In this document: positions 9,463-17,950 of the stretch, piece after piece | How positions within the stretch are numbered: position 1 is the stretch's first letter | Layout of the letters: every line of letters starts with the position of its first letter | Assembly (NCBI GenBank): GCA_030527825.1 | Contig: JAUNAC010000001.1 | Coordinates: forward strand, 744,001-808,000 | Direction: 5' to 3' | Length of the DNA stretch: 64,000 nucleotides | Source of the DNA: Lautropia sp. | GTDB lineage: Bacteria > Pseudomonadota > Gammaproteobacteria > Burkholderiales > Burkholderiaceae_E | Notes under the pieces: model-generated | Seen by the model: only the letters and a program-made list of their open reading frames with translations | What the model was told of the DNA's origin: nothing | Databases searched by the model: none | Translations under genes and position numbers: made by a program

Positions 9463-11190
9463 ATGAGCTTGACATTCGATTCCACGGCGCGTCGGCCCCC
9501 GCGCCGCTGCGTGACACCATCTCGGCTTGCTTTCCGGTCGTTCGTGTATCCGGTGGGTCGGCTAACCTGGATGGTGGGCCTGCTGGCGGGTAGCGGCGCC
9601 CTGGCGGTTGCTCAGGCGCAGGCCGTTGCACCGGATCACCATCAGGCGCGCGTTCAGACAGATACCATGGATCCACTCGATTTCTCGCATCTCGTCCCGA
9701 TTGCCGCCAGCACCCAGGTCGAGGGCCGAACTATCGCCTTCCGTGCCTACGAGGATGTCGTCTATGTGCGCCATCCGCTCGATGCCACCTACCAGCGCAT
9801 GAACATCTATGTGCCGGAAGCCTACTTCCACGGCCGTCAGGTCAATGGCTATTCGGCGGACACGGCGCCGATTTTCTTTCCCAATCCGGTGGGGGGCTAC
9901 ATGCCCGCCAGGCCCGGGGTGCCTGGCAAGGGCGGATTCGGGCCCCCGCCAGCCGGTGGCAGCAGGGCTGATGCCATGCAGATGGCGCTGGCGCATGGCA
10001 TGGTGGTGGCCTCGCCCGGCGCTCGGGGCCGGACCCAGGCCACGGGCAAGGCGCCGGCCGCCATCGTCGATCTGAAGGCTGCAGTCCGTTACCTGAAGTA
10101 TAACGACCGGGTGATGCCGGGCGATGCCCGGCGCATCATCTCCAATGGCACCAGTGCGGGTGGCGCATTGTCCGTGCTGCTCGGCGCCAGTGCCAACCAG
10201 CCAGACTACGCGCCCTACCTGCGGGCACTCGGAGCGGCCGATGCGCCGGACGACATCTATGCCGTCTCGGCCTATTGCCCGATCTCCATTCTCGGGCAGG
10301 CCGATGCCGCCTATGAATGGGAGTTCAATGGCGTCGATGCCTATGAAAAGCTCGACATCAGCCAGGTCGATTTTCACGTCCAGCGAAAGCTGGTCAAGGG
10401 AGTGCTCACTTCCGCTGAAAAGGCCGTATCCGCTGATCTGAAGCCACAATTTGCCTCGTATGTGAATTCCCTGGGGCTGCGTGGGCCAGACGGTCTCATG
10501 CTGTCGCTGGATGCCAGGGGCAATGGCAGCTTCAAGGCACATGTCGCCTCGTATCTGGCGGCTTCGGCGCAGCAGCAGCTCGACGCTGGCAAGGATCTGG
10601 CAGGGCGCGACTGGCTGACCATCCACAATGGCAAGGTGGTCGCCGTCGACTTCGACCGCTTCGCCCGTGCGATTGGCCGCCAGAAGGTCCCGCCAGCCTT
10701 CGACGGCCTGTCGCTGGAGAACGCCGAGAACGAGGAGTTCGGCAACGGCGAGAAAGAACGTCGGCATTTCACTGAATACTCCTCCCGCCACAGTGCGGTG
10801 CAGGGGGCAGGCACGGCCGATGAGGAGGTCATCCGGATGATGGATCCGATGAGCTACATCGCCCGGGGGCAGGCGGGCCCGCAACACTGGCGCATCCGTG
10901 TCGGCACGGCCGACCGGGATACCTCCCATGCCATCGCGGTGATCCTGGCGACGCGTCTGCAGAACAGTGGCCGACAGGTGGACATGGCTATGCCCTGGGA
11001 TGTGCCCCACAGCGGAGATTATGACCTTGATGCGCTGTTTGGCTGGATCGAGGCGGCGGTGGCAGCTGATGGGGCCGCAGCCGGGGCGGCCAGCGCGATG
11101 CCAGCCCCGGAGGCAACCGTGCCGCCGACGGCAAGGCAACAGATGACATCAGCACCAGAAGGTCAGGCAAGCAGGCGCCGGCAGGATTGA
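9463..11190 (+). CDS. Secreted alpha/beta hydrolase, subtype B tannase-like
   Basis: Probable carboxylesterase of the bacterial tannase (subtype B) group, which cleaves galloyl esters of plant tannins. 575 residues from the ATG at 9463, which has GGAG at good spacing; an upstream ATG (9442) is a worse fit. Residues 1-55 look like an export signal (Arg-rich start, hydrophobic 37-52, AQAQA). The nucleophile elbow is NGTSAGG with Ser231; candidate His lies in VPHSGDYDLDALFGW near the C-terminus. A low-complexity Ala/Pro tail follows. Family call is moderate; substrate is inferred only. Confidence 0.7.
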   Translation: MSLTFDSTARRPPRRCVTPSRLAFRSFVYPVGRLTWMVGLLAGSGALAVAQAQAVAPDHHQARVQTDTMDPLDFSHLVPIAASTQVEGRTIAFRAYEDVVYVRHPLDATYQRMNIYVPEAYFHGRQVNGYSADTAPIFFPNPVGGYMPARPGVPGKGGFGPPPAGGSRADAMQMALAHGMVVASPGARGRTQATGKAPAAIVDLKAAVRYLKYNDRVMPGDARRIISNGTSAGGALSVLLGASANQPDYAPYLRALGAADAPDDIYAVSAYCPISILGQADAAYEWEFNGVDAYEKLDISQVDFHVQRKLVKGVLTSAEKAVSADLKPQFASYVNSLGLRGPDGLMLSLDARGNGSFKAHVASYLAASAQQQLDAGKDLAGRDWLTIHNGKVVAVDFDRFARAIGRQKVPPAFDGLSLENAENEEFGNGEKERRHFTEYSSRHSAVQGAGTADEEVIRMMDPMSYIARGQAGPQHWRIRVGTADRDTSHAIAVILATRLQNSGRQVDMAMPWDVPHSGDYDLDALFGWIEAAVAADGAAAGAASAMPAPEATVPPTARQQMTSAPEGQASRRRQD

Positions 11191-11223
11191 TCTGGCCAGG
11201 GATGTCCCCATCTGGTTGGGACC

Positions 11224-12321
11224 ATGCTCTATATCCTTCCCGTCCTCCTTTGTTGTTTCTGCCTCTGGCGCTTCCTGAGGTTTGGCCCAGTCTTCGGCGG
11301 CCAGCCGGATGCCCGCAGTCAGGCCCGCATCCAGGCATCTCCCCAGTTCGACGGAACGGCCTTTCAGAATGCCGAGCCCACACCGATGATGGTGCCGGGG
11401 GTCACGAAGCCAGTCAGTGTGCTTGGCTGGTTGCGGCAGGTGGTTTCTCCACCACCGGGCAAGGTTCCGAAGGAGCCTTTGCCCAATCATGCGCTGAACC
11501 TGCACGCGTCGCCCCTGCAGGACGGCCAGTTCGTCTGGCTGGGACACTCGTCCGTGCTCTTCCGGCTGGCCGGGCAGGTGATGATCACTGATCCGGTGCT
11601 GTACCGTGCTTCACCGATTTTCGTGGCCGGGGCTCCGTTCCGGCTGCAGCATGCCATCACGGCGGCTGACCTGCCGGCCATCGATGCCGTACTGCTCTCG
11701 CATGACCATTATGATCACCTGGACTGGCGAGCCATCCGCAAACTGGATGCCCGGGTAGGGCACTACTTCGTGCCGTTGGGCGTGCGCGCCCACCTGCTGC
11801 GGTGGGGCGTGGCCGACGAGAAGATTACTGAGCTGGACTGGCACGAGTCTGCCAGCCTGGGTGAGGTGAGGTTGACCTTGGCGCAGGCCCGGCATTTCAG
11901 TGGGCGCCGGTTCAGCAATCGCAATTCGACGCTCTGGGGATCCTGGGTGGTGAAGGGCCCGGACTTCTCGCTGTTCTTTAATGGTGACAGTGGCTATGGC
12001 CAGCATTTTGCCGATATCGGCAGACGCTATGGGCCCTTTGATGTCGCGCTGATGGAGAACGGTGCTTACGATGAGCGCTGGGCCTATATCCACATGCTGC
12101 CGGAACAGTCGGTGCAGGCGGTGCAGGATGTGGCAGCCCGCCGGGCCGTGCCCATTCATTGGGGCAAATTCGATCTGGCCTTTCATCCCTGGCAGGAATC
12201 CATCCGCCGCTTTCTGGCCGAAGCCGACAGGAAGGGGGTGGACACTGTCACCCCGGCGATCGGGGAGGTCTTCGACTTTGCCGATCCTCCGCGTTCGCGC
12301 TGGTGGGAGTCGGTGACGTAG
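11224..12321 (+). CDS. MBL-fold metallohydrolase (NAPE-PLD/RomA-like)
   Basis: Metallo-beta-lactamase-fold hydrolase with N-terminal membrane anchor or signal (residues 1-20, LYILPVLLCCFCLWRF). The zinc motif LSHDHYDHLD (H160, H162, D164, H165) is intact, followed by the expected downstream ligands in QARHFSGR, FNGDSGYG and PIHWGKFDLAFHPW. Length 365 fits the group that includes RomA outer-membrane-associated proteins and N-acyl-phosphatidylethanolamine phospholipase D. It starts 33 bases after the tannase-like gene, suggesting co-transcription. The actual substrate cannot be read from sequence. Confidence 0.78.
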   Translation: MLYILPVLLCCFCLWRFLRFGPVFGGQPDARSQARIQASPQFDGTAFQNAEPTPMMVPGVTKPVSVLGWLRQVVSPPPGKVPKEPLPNHALNLHASPLQDGQFVWLGHSSVLFRLAGQVMITDPVLYRASPIFVAGAPFRLQHAITAADLPAIDAVLLSHDHYDHLDWRAIRKLDARVGHYFVPLGVRAHLLRWGVADEKITELDWHESASLGEVRLTLAQARHFSGRRFSNRNSTLWGSWVVKGPDFSLFFNGDSGYGQHFADIGRRYGPFDVALMENGAYDERWAYIHMLPEQSVQAVQDVAARRAVPIHWGKFDLAFHPWQESIRRFLAEADRKGVDTVTPAIGEVFDFADPPRSRWWESVT

Positions 12322-12338
12322 TCAGAAGGGTGCTGTCT

Positions 12339-12366
12339 GAAAAAAGAATCGCCCCTTGGAAGGGGC
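12339..12366 (-). terminator. Terminator of the sucrose operon
   Basis: On the minus strand GCCCCTTCCAAGGGGC, a self-complementary stem, is followed by GATTCTTTTTTC. It lies about 120 bases past the stop of the minus-strand MFS gene and between convergent genes. A second inverted repeat, CGCGAAAGG/CCTTTCGCG (12440-12473), sits between it and the gene. Confidence 0.55.
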
Positions 12367-12486
12367 TGTCTGGCCTGGCAGTGACGGGAAAGCGGTGCAA
12401 GGACCGGTGCCTCCCTTGTCTGCCGGGTATGGGGCGCGCCGCGAAAGGCCGTTCTCCCGAATAACCTTTCGCGACAGCGGCCGTGC

Positions 12487-13845
12487 TCAGGTATTAGTGT
12501 CCCGGCGCATCGGGAAGTTGGTGGCTCCGGTAGAGTGAGGTGTAGAGACGCCAAGCGTTGCGAGGCAGGCTGCCAGCAGCAGCAGACCGGCACAGGTCAT
12601 TGCTGCCCCCGGGCTGCTGTTCAGCAAGTGTTTGTAGATCCATCCGAAGGTCAGCGTCTGGATCAGCATCGGGATCACGATCATCATATTGATGATCCCC
12701 ATGTAGACGCCATAGCGCTCTTTCGGAATCTCGGCCACGGCGATCAGGTAAGGAACCCCCATGATGCTGGCCCAGGCGATACCGAAGCCGATCATTGGCA
12801 CGAACAGCAGGAACTTGTTGGTCACGTGCGGGAAGATGCACAGCGCCAGCGCGGCCAGTGCCAGGGCAAAGGCGTGCACGAGCTTGGCCTGGTACTTGCG
12901 GGCCAGATACATCAGCCCGAAAGCCGACAGGAAGGTGACAACGTTATAAAAGCCGTTAACGAGGCCCGTCCAGGCGACTGCCTGCTCATACACCTGAGCT
13001 GCCAGTTTCTCATCAGGAATGCTGCTGACCCCGAAGGCCGATTCGGCGATGCTGTGGGAAACATACTGCCAGTAGATGAACATGGCATACCACTGGAACA
13101 GATAGACCAGGGCAAGTTGCCAGAGGGTTTTGGGCATCAGCCGGATGGCCTCGGCAATGTCCTTCACGGCCACACCGAGCCCGTGCGGCTTGGCGCGCAG
13201 CTCGGCAAGCGCCTCGGGGCTGGGGGCGTTTTCCGGTGTGCTGAACACGGAAATCAGCACCGTGACGATCGAGCAGAAGGAGCCGACGTAGAAGGAGCCG
13301 AACACCCAGTAGGGGATGCCGGACTCGGTCACGCCGGTGATATGCCGTTCGAAGAAATACAACGACACATTGGCCAGCGTGATACCCAGCCCGGTGAAGA
13401 AGCTCTGCATCAGAAAGCCGGTCGCGTGCTGTTCTTCCGGAAGCTTGTCCGCGATGAAGGCGCGATACGGTTCCATGGCCGTGTTGTTGCTGGCATCCAG
13501 CAGCCATAGCAGCAGCACCGCCATCCACAGGGCTGTCGAGTGGGGATACAGGAACAGACAGAGGCTGCAGCCGATGGCGCCGACCAGGAAGTAGGGCCGA
13601 CGCCGGCCCAGGCCGGGAACCCAGGTGCGGTCACTCATGGCACCGATGAGTGGCTGGATCAGCAGTCCGGTCACCGGGCCGGCCAGGTTCAGGATCGGCA
13701 GCTGTTCAGGGTTTGCATGCAGGAAGCTGAACACGGGGTTGATGGCAGTCTGCTGCAGGCCGAAGCTGTACTGGATGCCGAAAAACCCGAAGTTCATCAA
13801 GAGTATCTGGCGAAACGTCATCGCCACGCGGGCATCTATTTTCAT
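12487..13845 (-). CDS. MFS sugar transporter, SLC45/GPH-like (probable sucrose or maltose uptake)
   Basis: Twelve-helix inner-membrane symporter, 452 residues. The N-terminal half has QYSFGLQQTAINPVFSFL, GPVTGLLIQPLIGAMSDRTWVPGLGRRRPYFLVGA (the SDR...GRRRP loop typical of SLC45-type carriers) and LLDASNNTAMEPYRAFIADKLPEEQ. It is the last gene of a minus-strand set with an outer-membrane porin and amylosucrase, which makes sucrose (or another alpha-glucoside) the best guess. The neighbours drive the substrate inference; the family assignment comes from the sequence. Confidence 0.8.
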   Translation of the reverse strand: MKIDARVAMTFRQILLMNFGFFGIQYSFGLQQTAINPVFSFLHANPEQLPILNLAGPVTGLLIQPLIGAMSDRTWVPGLGRRRPYFLVGAIGCSLCLFLYPHSTALWMAVLLLWLLDASNNTAMEPYRAFIADKLPEEQHATGFLMQSFFTGLGITLANVSLYFFERHITGVTESGIPYWVFGSFYVGSFCSIVTVLISVFSTPENAPSPEALAELRAKPHGLGVAVKDIAEAIRLMPKTLWQLALVYLFQWYAMFIYWQYVSHSIAESAFGVSSIPDEKLAAQVYEQAVAWTGLVNGFYNVVTFLSAFGLMYLARKYQAKLVHAFALALAALALCIFPHVTNKFLLFVPMIGFGIAWASIMGVPYLIAVAEIPKERYGVYMGIINMMIVIPMLIQTLTFGWIYKHLLNSSPGAAMTCAGLLLLAACLATLGVSTPHSTGATNFPMRRDTNT

Positions 13846-13982
13846 GGGAGCAGGATTCCTCTATATATTGGGGCGCCAGACTGGGGTGGCCGTACACATC
13901 GTGCGTTATCGGGTTCACAGATAAACCCGGTGCCCAGACCGGGGAGATCCGTGATGCCGGATGAGCCGGCCGCACCTCCGAT

Positions 13983-14077
13983 GAATACAGATGATCCGTA
14001 TTCGTCGGGGGGAAGCTCTGACCGATTTGCCCTGTACCGGTCAGGCGCTTCCAGAAAGCCAGCACCCCGAGGGGTGC
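13983..14077 (-). repeat. Three hairpins between the porin and MFS genes
   Basis: The 244-base spacer holds GAATAC/GTATTC (13983-14003), CTGACCG/CGGTCAG (14018-14044) and GCACCCC-GA-GGGGTGC (14062-14077). None has a good T-run on the minus strand, so they may slow decay or attenuate rather than terminate. Confidence 0.45.
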
Positions 14078-14089
14078 CGGGTAAAAAAA

Positions 14090-15523
14090 TCAGAACCAGG
14101 CTTCGACCTGGGCACCATAGGTCACGGCACTGCGTTTGTTGGCAAATGACGTGACAGCCGTGGCGCAGTCGCGGCCCGTGCAGGCAACCGGACCGGCCTT
14201 GGCAGCTGCGTCATTCCACTTGGCATAGGTCGCGAACAGACGGATAGCGGGTCGCGCCGTGACGCCGGCACCCATGGCAAACTGCGTGCCGATGGTTGCC
14301 TTGGACAGGGTTCGTGTCGCCTCGCTACCTTGACGGACACGCTGGTGACTCAGTTCGCTGAACAGGCCGAGCACTTCACTGATGCTGTAGAAGGGCCGGG
14401 TGCCGAGCCAGGTCTCGCGGACCTTCACATCATTGACTTCCGCATGCCGGTAGCCAGCAGTCGAGGTGGCGGACCATTGACTGTGCGCCGGCTGGAACAG
14501 CCAGTGGTCAAACAGCATCCATTCGCGCCGCTTGTCCGTGCTGCCACCCACACCATAGCCCTTGAGCAGTGCGGCATCATGGGCATACTGCAGGCCGAGG
14601 GTGTTGGTGCCGCCAAAACCCAGCGGATCACGCTGTTCGTGGGTCAGGGTGAAGGCGGTGCCGTTGTTGCCTGCCGCGTTGTCAAGTGTGCGGGTCTGCC
14701 GGACCACGACATCCACATTCGGCGTGGCCGGGTTGTTGTCCAGATCGACCGATTGCGTGGTGTCTACTGTATAGGTACCCGTGCCGCTGCGGTTGCTGGC
14801 ACGGACGATATCTACCCCGGCTGTCAGCAGCCCGCCCCGGTTCACCGGAAGGGCTTCCAGGCGAAAATCGTGCACTGTCGCGGAACGCGAACCGCCACCA
14901 ATCAGATCGGGGTTGTAACCACCGAGTCCGTTGTTGACCCCGTAGCCGGTGAAATCACCCATGCGGAACATGGCATAGGCAAATTTGCCTGGGCCCAGCG
15001 TGACATTGTCCAGACCGACACCTGGCCCCTGACCCGGTTCCCAATAGGTGTAATCCAGCATGTGGATATCCGGGTTTTTGTAGAAGCGTTTGCCAGCCCA
15101 GAGAATGGCGCCATCCAGAGCGCGGACATCCAGCGAGGCGCCGATGTTCGATGCAGTGACAAACAGCTCACGCAACGCTGGGGTACTCTGCTCCCAGTTG
15201 GCCATGCCCTGGGTTCCATGCGAGAGTGTAATTTTGGCATCGAACTGCGTGCCCTTGACTTCGCCGAGGTGCGATCCCAGTTTCAGATCGACATAGGAAT
15301 CACATTCGTTGCCCAGACGAAAGAAAGTCGCAGCGCCCGGGAGCCGAAAGCACGCCTGTGAGCCGCCATCCGTAGTGGTGCCCAGACCACTGCGCAGGTA
15401 GGCACCAAAAGTGAATGTGGGAGTCGCTGCCTGCGTCCCGTCTGCCAGGACTGGTGTGCTGAGGCATGACACGGCCAGCGCGACGCTGGTGCCGGCAGTG
15501 GCCATGATTTTCTTCTTATTCAA
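14090..15523 (-). CDS. LamB/ScrY-type maltoporin or sucrose porin
   Basis: Outer-membrane sugar channel, 477 residues. N-terminal signal peptide (MNKKKIMATAGTSVALAVSCLSTPVLA). The mature start FTFGAYLRSGLG followed by CFRLPGAATFFRLGNECDSYVDLKLG matches the LamB family, with a cysteine pair across the first loop as in LamB. WAGKRFYKNPDIHMLDYTYWEPGQGPGVGLDNV is the conserved mid-region; the protein ends in QVEAWF, with the terminal aromatic needed for outer-membrane assembly. It lies between amylosucrase and the MFS gene, so it probably lets sucrose or glucans through. Confidence 0.87.
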   Translation of the reverse strand: MNKKKIMATAGTSVALAVSCLSTPVLADGTQAATPTFTFGAYLRSGLGTTTDGGSQACFRLPGAATFFRLGNECDSYVDLKLGSHLGEVKGTQFDAKITLSHGTQGMANWEQSTPALRELFVTASNIGASLDVRALDGAILWAGKRFYKNPDIHMLDYTYWEPGQGPGVGLDNVTLGPGKFAYAMFRMGDFTGYGVNNGLGGYNPDLIGGGSRSATVHDFRLEALPVNRGGLLTAGVDIVRASNRSGTGTYTVDTTQSVDLDNNPATPNVDVVVRQTRTLDNAAGNNGTAFTLTHEQRDPLGFGGTNTLGLQYAHDAALLKGYGVGGSTDKRREWMLFDHWLFQPAHSQWSATSTAGYRHAEVNDVKVRETWLGTRPFYSISEVLGLFSELSHQRVRQGSEATRTLSKATIGTQFAMGAGVTARPAIRLFATYAKWNDAAAKAGPVACTGRDCATAVTSFANKRSAVTYGAQVEAWF

Positions 15524-15595
15524 GGGGGCTCCTGTCTACGTCTAGAAAAAGATGGGAAGGAACTGCAACTTGTGATGAACTTCACGGCGCTGGAA

Positions 15596-15664
15596 CCTGG
15601 CCAGGCGGATCTGGCCAGGTGTCAACGTCTGGTGACCCACAGCCTCTAAATGAGGAAGCTGTGG
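15596..15664 (-). repeat. Two strong hairpins between amylosucrase and the porin
   Basis: CCTGGCCAG-6-CTGGCCAGG (15596-15619) and CCACAG-CCTC-TAAAT-GAGG-AAG-CTGTGG (15637-15664) lie back to back in the 150-base spacer. The second starts 9 bases past the amylosucrase stop. Neither has a minus-strand T-run, so transcription probably continues into the porin gene. Confidence 0.6.
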
Positions 15665-15673
15665 GGCGCCTCA

Positions 15674-17611
15674 TCAGGTCGCGGAATGTGCCTCTGATAC
15701 CAAAGGTGAAATTTCCAGCCAGAGAACTCCATAGGGGGCCAGGGTTGCTCCGCGCCGCAGGTCATACGCCCGGTCGGTCAGCAGATCGCGGACCGGCCGC
15801 GCGGGCATGGCCTGAAAGACCTGGGCGGGGCAATGCTGCTCATACTCGCTGTAATTGGCCAGCACCAGCACCGTTTGCTGCTCATGGGCGCGCGTGTAGC
15901 CCAGCACAGCCGGATGGCCTGCCCGGAAGCCGGTCAGTTCGCCGCCGGCAAAGGCCGGCGTGTTGCTACGAATGATGATCATGCTACGCAGGCCGGTGAA
16001 AATCTGTCCGGGCACAGTATGGGGGTTATTACGCTGCTCATAGCGGTTTTCGTCCCGATAGGGGCGATGAATCCAGCGGCTGTCATCAGCCTCGTCAGGG
16101 ACTTCGAGATAGTGGCGGTCATTCAACGTGCCAACCTCGTCACCCAGGTAAATCAACGGCAGACCGCCGGTGCTGAGCGCGACGCTGAACAGCAACAGCA
16201 TGCGCTGCACGCCCAGCGGGTCACCCTGCTCAAGCCCGACAAGGGAAGCAAAGGTACCACTCACCCGGGCATCGCCCGTATCAGGGTTTTCCTGAAACGG
16301 CACCCCTCGAGCAAAGCTGCCGGGAAACTGGTTGTTGTAGAACCGGTTCAGGAAACGGCGGTGGTCATAACCATTGATGCCGAACTGGGCGGCGTCTTCA
16401 TCGGCAAATGTCCAGCCGATATCGTCATGGCTGCGGACATAATTCACCCATGCGGTGTCAGGAGGCAGCTGATGCCATTTTTCCAATGCCTGCTGTAACA
16501 GATTGACCTCCCGGGTAGCCAGCGAATTCCATTGCAATGCCATTTGCAGCGGGTTGTATGAGAGCTGGCATTCGTTGGGTGAGATGTAGGACATGACCTC
16601 GGCTGGATGGACAATGGCCTCGGACTTGAAGAGTAGTGAAGGCGCTGCAATTCTGGCCAGGGCGTTGAAGGCGCGGATGATGTGATGGACTTCGGGCAGG
16701 CTCTCACAGGGGGTACCAAGGCGTTTCCAGACAAAGGCCACGGCATCCAGACGCAAAACTTCGGCGCCCAGGTTGGCGATGGCCAGCATCTCGCCTGCCA
16801 TGGCCCTGAATACATCCGGGTTGCTGTAATTCAGATCCCATTGAAAGGAATGAAACGTTGTCCAGACCCAGCGGCCGTCAGGCAGTTGCGAGAAGGCGCC
16901 CCGGTGTTCGTCGGGAAAGATCTCGCGAACCGTGCGTTCGTAGAGATCCGGCTGCGTGCGGTCGGGGAAAATAAAGTAGAAATCGCGGTATTCGGGATCC
17001 CCTTCAAGAGCGGCCTGGGCCCAGGGGTGGTCATTTGCGGTGTGGTTGAAGATGAAGTCCAGCACCATGCTGATGCCTGCCTTGCGCAATGCCTTGGCCA
17101 GCTCCCGCAGGTCGTCAATCGTACCGATATCGGGATTGACCTGGCGGTAATCGCTGACCGCATAACCACCATCGCTATTGCCCGGGGGAACCTTGAAGGG
17201 AGGCATCAAATGCAGGTACGACAGCCCGAGTTCCTTAAAATAGGGAATTTGCTTGATTAAGTTCTGGATATTGCCGGCAAAGCGGTCGACATACAGCACG
17301 CCGCCGACCACCTTTTCGGATTCGAACCAGGTCGGGTTTTTTTCGCGCGCCTCATCAAGCGCTTTCATCTCTTTTGGACGCTCAGACCAGCCTGTCCAGG
17401 CAGTCTGGATCAGTGCGTCGAGCTGTGCCAAAAAATCGGGGCGATGCCCGTAGAGGGGTTGCAGGTTGTCCAGCAGCGCTGGCAGATGCATTTTCAGTCG
17501 ATGTTCGAACTGCTGCCATTGGTTGCCGGTGGCCTTGCGGCCCAAACGGTGCGCAAGTGCGTTGCGTACATGTTCGAAAGCCAGGTTCTGTTGTTGTTCC
17601 AGTGTCAGCAT
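15674..17611 (-). CDS. Amylosucrase (GH13 subfamily 4)
   Basis: Transglucosidase that builds an alpha-1,4-glucan from sucrose and releases fructose. From the ATG at 17611 the protein has 645 residues (Neisseria polysaccharea enzyme: 636). The catalytic set is complete: Asp289 in VLRLDAVAF, Glu331 in FKSEAIVHP and His395-Asp396 in YVRSHDDIGW, each three residues beyond the known D286, E328 and D393, which supports this start. First gene of the minus-strand sucrose set. A TTGACA box lies upstream at 17684-17689 but with a poor -10. Confidence 0.93.
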   Translation of the reverse strand: MLTLEQQQNLAFEHVRNALAHRLGRKATGNQWQQFEHRLKMHLPALLDNLQPLYGHRPDFLAQLDALIQTAWTGWSERPKEMKALDEAREKNPTWFESEKVVGGVLYVDRFAGNIQNLIKQIPYFKELGLSYLHLMPPFKVPPGNSDGGYAVSDYRQVNPDIGTIDDLRELAKALRKAGISMVLDFIFNHTANDHPWAQAALEGDPEYRDFYFIFPDRTQPDLYERTVREIFPDEHRGAFSQLPDGRWVWTTFHSFQWDLNYSNPDVFRAMAGEMLAIANLGAEVLRLDAVAFVWKRLGTPCESLPEVHHIIRAFNALARIAAPSLLFKSEAIVHPAEVMSYISPNECQLSYNPLQMALQWNSLATREVNLLQQALEKWHQLPPDTAWVNYVRSHDDIGWTFADEDAAQFGINGYDHRRFLNRFYNNQFPGSFARGVPFQENPDTGDARVSGTFASLVGLEQGDPLGVQRMLLLFSVALSTGGLPLIYLGDEVGTLNDRHYLEVPDEADDSRWIHRPYRDENRYEQRNNPHTVPGQIFTGLRSMIIIRSNTPAFAGGELTGFRAGHPAVLGYTRAHEQQTVLVLANYSEYEQHCPAQVFQAMPARPVRDLLTDRAYDLRRGATLAPYGVLWLEISPLVSEAHSAT

Positions 17612-17851
17612 GGCCAAGCCCGTCCTGCAGGGGAGTTGCGGGGTACCCAAAATGGGCATGTATGACGCGGTCTGTAGCCGGAATGTCAATTCGCTCGACG
17701 AAAAATGTTCCAAGCAGGGGAACCGGAATCGCAAACGGAACGTTGCAATACGTCACATGACAAAATGTACTACTTAGCCATACGCTGCGGTGCATCAAAA
17801 CCAACGACGAGGCATGGAATGGGAAAAAATGCGTGCGTGCGGTGTACCAGC

Positions 17852-17880
17852 TTGCGTACTGGATTGAGGGTGTTTATAAT
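17852..17880 (+). promoter_or_regulatory. Strong sigma70-type promoter for rplC and the following ribosomal genes
   Basis: TTGCGT at 17852-17857, a 17-base spacer, then a perfect TATAAT at 17875-17880. Transcription would start near 17887, giving a leader of about 64 bases before rplC. The rest of 17612-17850 holds only the amylosucrase upstream region on the other strand; no gene is seen there. Confidence 0.8.
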
Positions 17881-17950
17881 CGCCAGCTTGGCAAGGCTTG
17901 CGGCCAATCGAAGCCGCAGGTATCAATAATCGCTTGAAGGGGGTCTCCGA

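Noticed and set aside
9562-11139. 525-codon minus-strand frame opposite the tannase-like gene
   Set aside because: Antisense shadow; the plus strand has signal peptide, catalytic motif and ribosome site.
17667-17689. TTGACA box as a full amylosucrase promoter
   Set aside because: The -35 is perfect but hexamers at 17-19 bases spacing match the -10 consensus at three positions at most.
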